Below, one piece after another: positions 58,542 through 64,000 of a DNA stretch of 64,000 bases; the first letter of the stretch is position 1, and each line of letters opens with the position of its first letter. This DNA is from Takakia lepidozioides. Lineage: Eukaryota; Streptophyta; Takakiopsida; Takakiales; Takakiaceae. Location of the stretch: contig CM060732.1 of NCBI GenBank assembly GCA_030704615.1, forward strand, positions 40,529,053 to 40,593,052. The letters run 5' to 3'. The position numbers were made by a program, and so were the translations under genes. The notes beneath the pieces were generated by a model. It saw nothing but the letters and a program-made list of their open reading frames with translations, did not search any database and was not told the origin of the DNA.

Positions 58542-60707
58542 ATGAGCATCAATTTCCAACGAGGACCAGGAGTGGGAATCAACAACAACACTTCTGGCAC
58601 TTGTGGGGATGTGAAGACCCTATGTAAGGCAGGGCAACTGAAGGAGGCATTGCACATTTTAAACAAACAAGGAATATTGGCTGACTTCAGCACTTATACC
58701 TGTGTCCTGCAGGAGTGCATCAAAGCTAAAGACCTGGCAGCAGGAAAGCACGTGCATGCCCATGTTATTGGATGTGGAATCCAGCCGAACACATCTCTAC
58801 TCAACACACTTGTCAACATGTATGCCAAGTGCGGGAATGTGGTTGATGCACGGCAAGTATTTGACAAAATGCCTGAACGAGATGTGTTTACATGGACTAT
58901 AATGATGGCAGGATATGCCAAGCATGGGTGTGGTAGGGACGCTTTTGAGATCTATGATCAAATGATATGGGAGGGGGTTATGCCCAACAGGGTCACGTAC
59001 ACTTGCATTCTCAATGCCTGTGCCAACCTAGGAGCCCTGGAAAAGGGCAAAGAGGTCCATGCTGATATCATGACTAGTGGAACTGTGCCTGATATCATTC
59101 TGGAAAATGCCCTTGTTGACATGTATGCCAAATGTGGGAGCATGAAGGATGCAGAGCAAGTGTTTGAAAATATGGCTAAACGAGATGTGGTCTCATGGAG
59201 TGCCATGATTGGAGGATATGCTCATCATGGGTGTGATAGGGAGGCATCTGAGATCTATGAGCAAATGATACGGGATAGGATTATGCCCGACAAGGTCACA
59301 TTTGTTTGTGTTCTCAATGTGTGTACTAACCTGGAAAGGGGCAAGAAGCTCCATGGTGATATCATCAATGCTGGAATGGTGCCTGATATCATTCTGGAGA
59401 CTGCCCTTGTTGATATGTATGCCAAATGCGGGAGCGTAACGGATGCACGTCAAGTGTTTGACAATATGGCTAAACGAAATGTGGTCTCGTGGAATGCCAT
59501 GATTGCAGGATATGCCCAGAATGGGTGCAGCAAGGAAGCTTTCAAGATCTATGAGCAAATGCAAGAGAGAGGGGTGATGCCCAATACAGTCACATTCATC
59601 TGTATTCTCAATGTGAGTGCCAGCCTAGGAGCTATTGGAAAGGGCAAACAGGTCCATGCTGACATGAGGAGATCAGGAATTGCTCCAGATATCATTCTGG
59701 AGACTGCCCTTGCTGACATGTATGCCAAATGTGGGACTGTAACGGATGCACGGCAAGTTTTTGACAGTATGGTGCAAAGAAATGTTGTCTCATGGAATGC
59801 CATGATCACAGGATACGCTCAGCATGGGTGTGGTTGGGAGGCCCTCCAGCTGTTTGAACAAATGCACCAGGAAGTCTGGAGGCCAAACAGTATCACCTTT
59901 GCATCGCTTCTCTCAGCTTGTAGCCATGTGGGCCTGGTGGATGAGGGACATCACTACTTTGATTCCATGAGCAGAGATCATGGCATAACTCCCACAGTGG
60001 AGCATTTTGGCTGTATGGTGGACCTTCTTGGCCGTTGGGGCCGATTGGACGATGCAGAGGAGCTCGTTAACAAAATGCCGATTGAGCCTAGTTCTGGGGT
60101 GTGGAGGGCCTTACTTGGTGCCTGCAGAATTCATGGGAATGTGGAGGTGGCTGAACGTGTGTCAAAATGTATTCTCAAGAGTGATCCACAACACGATGCT
60201 GCTTATGTGCTTCTGTCGAATATTTATGGTCTGGCTGGCAGGTGGGATGATATAGAAAAAGTCAGAAAAATGATGAAGGACAGAGGTGTGAAAAAGGTGC
60301 CTGGTCACAGCTGCATTGAGGTCAATGGCAGTGTGCATACCTTCTTTGTAGACGACAAAACGCATCCACAGATCGAGGAAATCCATGCTCAGCTGAAGAG
60401 GTTGTCTGGGCAGATGAAGGAGGCCGGTTATGTGCCTGACACGCAATTTGTATTGCATGATGTGGAGGAGGAGCTAAAGGAAGTTTCTCTTTGCCACCAC
60501 AGTGAGAAGCTGGCGATTGCTTTTGGGCTAATTAGCACACCTCCCGGGACACCTATCTGCATCATCAAGAATCTTAGGATCTGTGGTGACTGTCACACTG
60601 CCACCAAGTTCATCTCAAAGATAGATGGACGAGCAATTGTTGTACGGGATACCAACCGCTTTCACCACTTTCAAGATGGGGTTTGTTCTTGTGGGGATTA
60701 CTGGTGA
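58542..60707 (+). CDS. Pentatricopeptide repeat protein, PLS class with E and DYW domains
   Basis: Predicted organelle RNA-editing factor. The PPR tract binds RNA and the DYW domain is a cytidine-deaminase-like module. 721 aa with no introns. PPR motifs run from about residue 48 to 520, mostly in repeats of about 101 residues with MYAKCG..DARQVFD, RNVVSWNAMI.GYAQ.G and PN.VTF.C.LN. The E/E+ region follows (about 525-625). The DYW domain has the zinc-site motif HHSEKLA near residue 652, the CGDCH motif near 682, and an intact C-terminal DYW. The frame opens after a stop only 36 nt upstream, so the Met at 58542 is the first available. No strong transit peptide is evident at the N-terminus. Internal repeats are very similar at DNA level, and one unit is missing three residues (NVCTNLERGKKLHG). 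Confidence 0.93.
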   Translation: MSINFQRGPGVGINNNTSGTCGDVKTLCKAGQLKEALHILNKQGILADFSTYTCVLQECIKAKDLAAGKHVHAHVIGCGIQPNTSLLNTLVNMYAKCGNVVDARQVFDKMPERDVFTWTIMMAGYAKHGCGRDAFEIYDQMIWEGVMPNRVTYTCILNACANLGALEKGKEVHADIMTSGTVPDIILENALVDMYAKCGSMKDAEQVFENMAKRDVVSWSAMIGGYAHHGCDREASEIYEQMIRDRIMPDKVTFVCVLNVCTNLERGKKLHGDIINAGMVPDIILETALVDMYAKCGSVTDARQVFDNMAKRNVVSWNAMIAGYAQNGCSKEAFKIYEQMQERGVMPNTVTFICILNVSASLGAIGKGKQVHADMRRSGIAPDIILETALADMYAKCGTVTDARQVFDSMVQRNVVSWNAMITGYAQHGCGWEALQLFEQMHQEVWRPNSITFASLLSACSHVGLVDEGHHYFDSMSRDHGITPTVEHFGCMVDLLGRWGRLDDAEELVNKMPIEPSSGVWRALLGACRIHGNVEVAERVSKCILKSDPQHDAAYVLLSNIYGLAGRWDDIEKVRKMMKDRGVKKVPGHSCIEVNGSVHTFFVDDKTHPQIEEIHAQLKRLSGQMKEAGYVPDTQFVLHDVEEELKEVSLCHHSEKLAIAFGLISTPPGTPICIIKNLRICGDCHTATKFISKIDGRAIVVRDTNRFHHFQDGVCSCGDYW

Positions 60708-62155
60708 AACAACAAAGAAAGTGCTAAGCTTCCGATGTGGGTCATAAAGATTGAAGTAAAAAGAAATCTCATATGTCATCGAATATGACAACCAGTGCTG
60801 CACTTTTGTGAGCTGCAGAAACCTTTGCATAAGGGGACCACCATTAGATTTAAGAACAAGGGATGGGATGTCATTTTTGTGGAATGAGTCGGCAAAGGCC
60901 TGAAGAAGGCTGGAGGCTGAGTGAAAGAATATTTGGCTTCTGTCTAAGCTCACCCTAAGCATCTCCAGCACGGGGCCCATTACCACTCCCTTAGCATTTC
61001 CAACAGATGAACACATCACAGGTCCATGGAGAGACCTGCTTCTGGTTGCATGGATTGAACATTCAAGCACTCTGAAGTAAGATTAACAGAGATGGCCTGG
61101 TCGACATAGATATGAGATATGTTGGAATTTTCATCTGTGGAATCAGACTACCCTAATAAGAGCTCCAAAAGTAAGCTTTCTCCATAAGCATAACTGGCCC
61201 CAAACTTCCCCCCAGCAAGAAACTGCATTCCAGCCCCAACCCCTGATGCATACCATACAAAAAGGTCATCGTAACAGGCAGTCTCGCCTCTCACCGAGCG
61301 GGAGGTGTACTCTTTCCGCGATGACGCACACGTACCTGTCCTTGAAGTAAGATTCAACAACACAAAACCCACCTTTCCCTTTAAAAACAACCCCACCTAC
61401 TCGGCGGCTGGAGACTGTTGACCGCATGCTGCAGGGTGTTTCCTGGGAGGTCAAAACTCAAAACACTCATCTATAAACAAGTTCTTTTCCTATCCTCTGT
61501 GACGGTATGGAATGTATAACTTCACTTAAATGCAACATTCTCGGGATTCTCTCTTTCAAGCCAGGGCTATTATATAGTATAATAGGGCGTCAAATCTCCA
61601 CAGTTCATTCTTTGTTTGGATGCTACAGAGATTTCCACAACAGAGAGGCACTGCAGTTCAAGGAGGGTCTGGGATGACCAGTGACAGCAGGCCTCCACTG
61701 CAGATAGCGGTGCCAAGTCTCCTCCAGCGCCTATCTGTCGTAAGTTAATGGGGCTGCCCATATACCCCTAGCTTCCAGCCTGAGAAGACGCTTGAAAAGA
61801 CTATTTGACCAATACCACAGCCGCCCTGGTGGGCGTTCCGTGTCCCCACTTCGTTATATTTGGGTGGGCCCCTTTCAGCTACAACACTTAAATACATGTC
61901 TCAACACCCTGCATACCAGATCTCTCTCTCGACTTCAATCTCACAAGTGTGCAGCCACACCAAACAATTTGGCGCACACACCGAACTTCAGGTTCTCTTG
62001 TCCCAGCTCCTACTTAGATCAACGTGCTAAAGCTCTTCAGTTGCTGAAAGCCGTAGTCATCGCAATCTTTCAAAGCTGTCTAGTTTCTTATCGCTCGAAA
62101 ACGGCGAATTGCCTTTGGGGATCCGTTTCGCTTCTTTTCTGCATCCACCAACAAG
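60708..62155. other. Intergenic; upstream region of the PAL gene
   Basis: There is no recognised gene; the 151-aa minus-strand frame at 60615-61070 overlaps the PPR end and has no motif. Within the last 300 bp, cacttaaatac (about 61885) could serve as a TATA-like element for PAL. ccacctactcgg at about 61394 is a loose match to AC-type elements known from phenylpropanoid promoters. Both are weak. Confidence 0.3.
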
Positions 62156-64000
62156 TTGTCAATGGCAAACGGAGCTGAGGTGGTTGGCAATGGCTCCAAG
62201 CATCACCCAGAGCTATGTCCTGAAAATTCTCTTTGCATTGGGGCTCAGCTCTCAGACCCTCTAAACTGGGGGAAGGTTGCCAAAGCTCTGCAATGCAGCC
62301 ATCTGGAGGAGGTGAAGCAAATGGTGAATACTTTCTATACCGCAAAGGAGGTTGCCATCGAGGGTGTGAATTTGACGGTAGCTCAAGTGGCAGCAGTAGC
62401 GCGTCGTCCTGAAGTCAGAGTAGAACTGGACGCTGCAAGAGCCAAGAACAGAGTAGATGAAAGCTCCAACTGGGTCCTTCAGAAGATCATGAATGGTGGA
62501 GATATCTACGGGGTCACAACGGGTTTTGGAGCGACGTCTCACCGGCGGACCCAGCAGGGGAAGGAGCTCCAGAAAGAGCTTATCAGGTAATGTGCACGGA
62601 GTCTCTGCTACCAACTTCAACTTATCCTTGAGAAATGGATTCAAGAGCACTCCTGCTCAAGGCTCTCAAATTCGATCATAACAGACAAAAGCATGTAATT
62701 CAATGTGTTCTACAAGTAACTGACGGTCCTGGTAAGTGATCCATGGCTGGATAGACTAATGTCTTGAGAAAAACTACTTATCAGCTGCTGATGTTATGTG
62801 TATCACACGTGCACAATTTATGAGTTCAGGTTTCTCAATGCCGGAGTCATTGGTGCCAAGGGCGACGGTAACACCCTGCCAGCATGCACCACGCGAGCGG
62901 CCATGCTGGTGCGCACCAACACATTGATGCAAGGGTACTCAGGCATTCGTTGGGAAATTCTGGAAGCCATGCAAAAGCTTCTAAACTCTCATGTCACTCC
63001 GAAATTGCCGCTGAGAGGAACTGTCACTGCTTCAGGAGACCTTGTCCCTCTGTCTTATATTGCTGGTATGTTGGACGGTTGTATTCAGCTCTCTATGCAT
63101 CCAATGAACTCTTTTTATGCTTCCTGTGATTGTTCTGATGATTAGAACACTATTGAGCAATTGTCGATTCTCAATTGGCAGTGTGCCAACAGTTTTCAGA
63201 TAGGCAAGTAAAGCTTACAATGCCAGTCCTGTGATTGATGTGATAATGGTGCACTGAGAGCTTTTGCAACCCATTTTTGTCAAATGCAGGGCTCCTAACT
63301 GCCAGGCCCAACTCCAGAGCTGTCACTGAGAACGGAGAGGAGATTTCAGCTGTACAAGCTCTCAAGCTCGCTGGAGTTGAGAAGCCCTTTGAGCTGCAGC
63401 CAAAAGAGGGCCTCGCCCTCGTTAATGGGACGGCAGTGGGGTCAGGCTTGGCATCAACGGTCTGTTATGATGGAAATGTGTTAGCCCTACTTGCTGAGGT
63501 TCTCTCAGCCCTCTTTTGCGAGGTGATGCAAGGAAAGCCAGAGTTTGCTGATCCATTAACTCACAAGCTGAAGCACCACCCAGGTCAGATGGAGGCAGCA
63601 GCCATCATGGAGTGGATTCTCGATGGAAGCTCTTACATGAAGGCAGCTGCTGCATTGCACGAGACTGACCCGTTGAAGAAACCCAAGCAGGATCGTTATG
63701 CGCTGCGTACTTCCCCACAATGGCTGGGTCCGCAGGTACACCTCTTATGTGGTTCACAAATATATTTGGTTAAATAAAATGCCAGGGACTCTCAGTAGAT
63801 TCTCCTCGTGAGAATTTCAGCTGTGTCGCTCACATACGCATGTTTTCCCCAGGTTTGAATTTTGCTGGGCTGGATGTCCAACTGACAGCTTGATATTGCT
63901 TCTAGGTGGAGGCCATTCGCAATGCCACTCATGCCATTGAAAGGGAAATCAACTCTGTGAATGACAACCCAATTATTGATGCTGCTGGGGACCGGGCCCT
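62156..64000 (+). CDS. PAL: Phenylalanine ammonia-lyase, 5' part (runs off the window)
   Basis: Converts L-phenylalanine to trans-cinnamate, the entry step of the phenylpropanoid pathway, in the cytosol. Plus-strand exons are 62156-62586, 62830-63065, 63290-63735 and 63906 onward, open at the right edge (about 402 codons seen; the family has about 700). The motif [16 protein letters not shown] supplies the catalytic Tyr loop. [17 protein letters not shown] holds the Ala-Ser-Gly that forms the MIO cofactor. [11 protein letters not shown] and [10 protein letters not shown] are also as expected. Intron 1 splits the Arg codon in LIR/FLNAG, the position of the conserved intron of flowering-plant PAL genes. 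Introns 2 and 3 (after YIAG and GPQ) are additional. A second Met at 62162 could also be the start. Histidine ammonia-lyase is excluded by overall similarity. Confidence 0.93.

Noticed and set aside
60615-61070. 151-aa minus-strand frame overlapping the PPR 3' end
   Set aside because: No family motif, and it overlaps a well-supported gene antisense.
1-64000. CRISPR arrays, rRNA genes, riboswitches, bacterial operons
   Set aside because: No regularly spaced direct repeats, no rRNA-like blocks, and the gene structure is clearly eukaryotic.

Overview
The window looks like nuclear DNA of a land plant. It has spliced genes with GT-AG introns, plant-type pectin methylesterases, a cluster I-type plant diacylglycerol kinase, a DYW-class pentatricopeptide repeat (PPR) protein, phenylalanine ammonia-lyase (PAL), and many decayed transposable elements. 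The PAL gene keeps the intron shared with flowering plants but has at least two more. Together with the intron-free DYW PPR this hints at a non-seed plant (lycophyte, fern or bryophyte), which is inference only. I found no bacterial, viral, CRISPR or operon-type features.

Layout. 0-3 kb: a degraded copy of a pectinesterase 3' region (a segmental duplicate of 10.5-13 kb), abutting the 3' end of a LINE-like retroelement. 4-8 kb: nested repeats, with two inverted Ty1/copia fragments, a 1027-bp hAT-like element with an 8-bp target duplication inside one of them, and a tRNA-derived SINE inside the hAT. 11.3-14.4 kb and 18.2-20.2 kb: two intact pectinesterase genes on the minus strand. 20.3-32 kb: AT-rich, gene-poor DNA with SINE-like copies, a decayed PIF/Harbinger transposase and a 198-bp TIR element whose sister copy lies at 4.2 kb. 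32.2-34.3 kb: an intron-free diacylglycerol kinase. 35.3-38.4 kb and 44.3-48.2 kb: two more intact pectinesterase genes, on the plus strand. The last has a 1.05-kb long-arm inverted-repeat element in its third intron. 49.0-56.6 kb: a minus-strand, about 12-exon gene ending in tandem BRCT domains. 58.5-60.7 kb: an intron-free DYW PPR gene. 62.2-64 kb: the first four exons of PAL, running off the window.

The four intact pectinesterases share one five-exon plan. Their phases are the same (2,0,0,2), exon 3 is always 207 nt, and the catalytic residues are kept. This is an expanded local family acting on cell-wall homogalacturonan, in two minus-strand and two plus-strand members around the diacylglycerol kinase gene. 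The other genes (lipid signalling, DNA-damage response, organelle RNA editing, phenylpropanoid entry) have no obvious joint pathway.

I do not see a convincing previously undescribed biological system. The most interesting observations are the pectinesterase cluster with its reciprocally deleted duplicate, the intron-spanning tandem duplication inside the BRCT gene, the triple transposon nest, and several apparently unnamed TIR elements with clear target duplications. All exon boundaries were derived by hand from splice signals, frame and family similarity; none was checked by alignment or transcripts.
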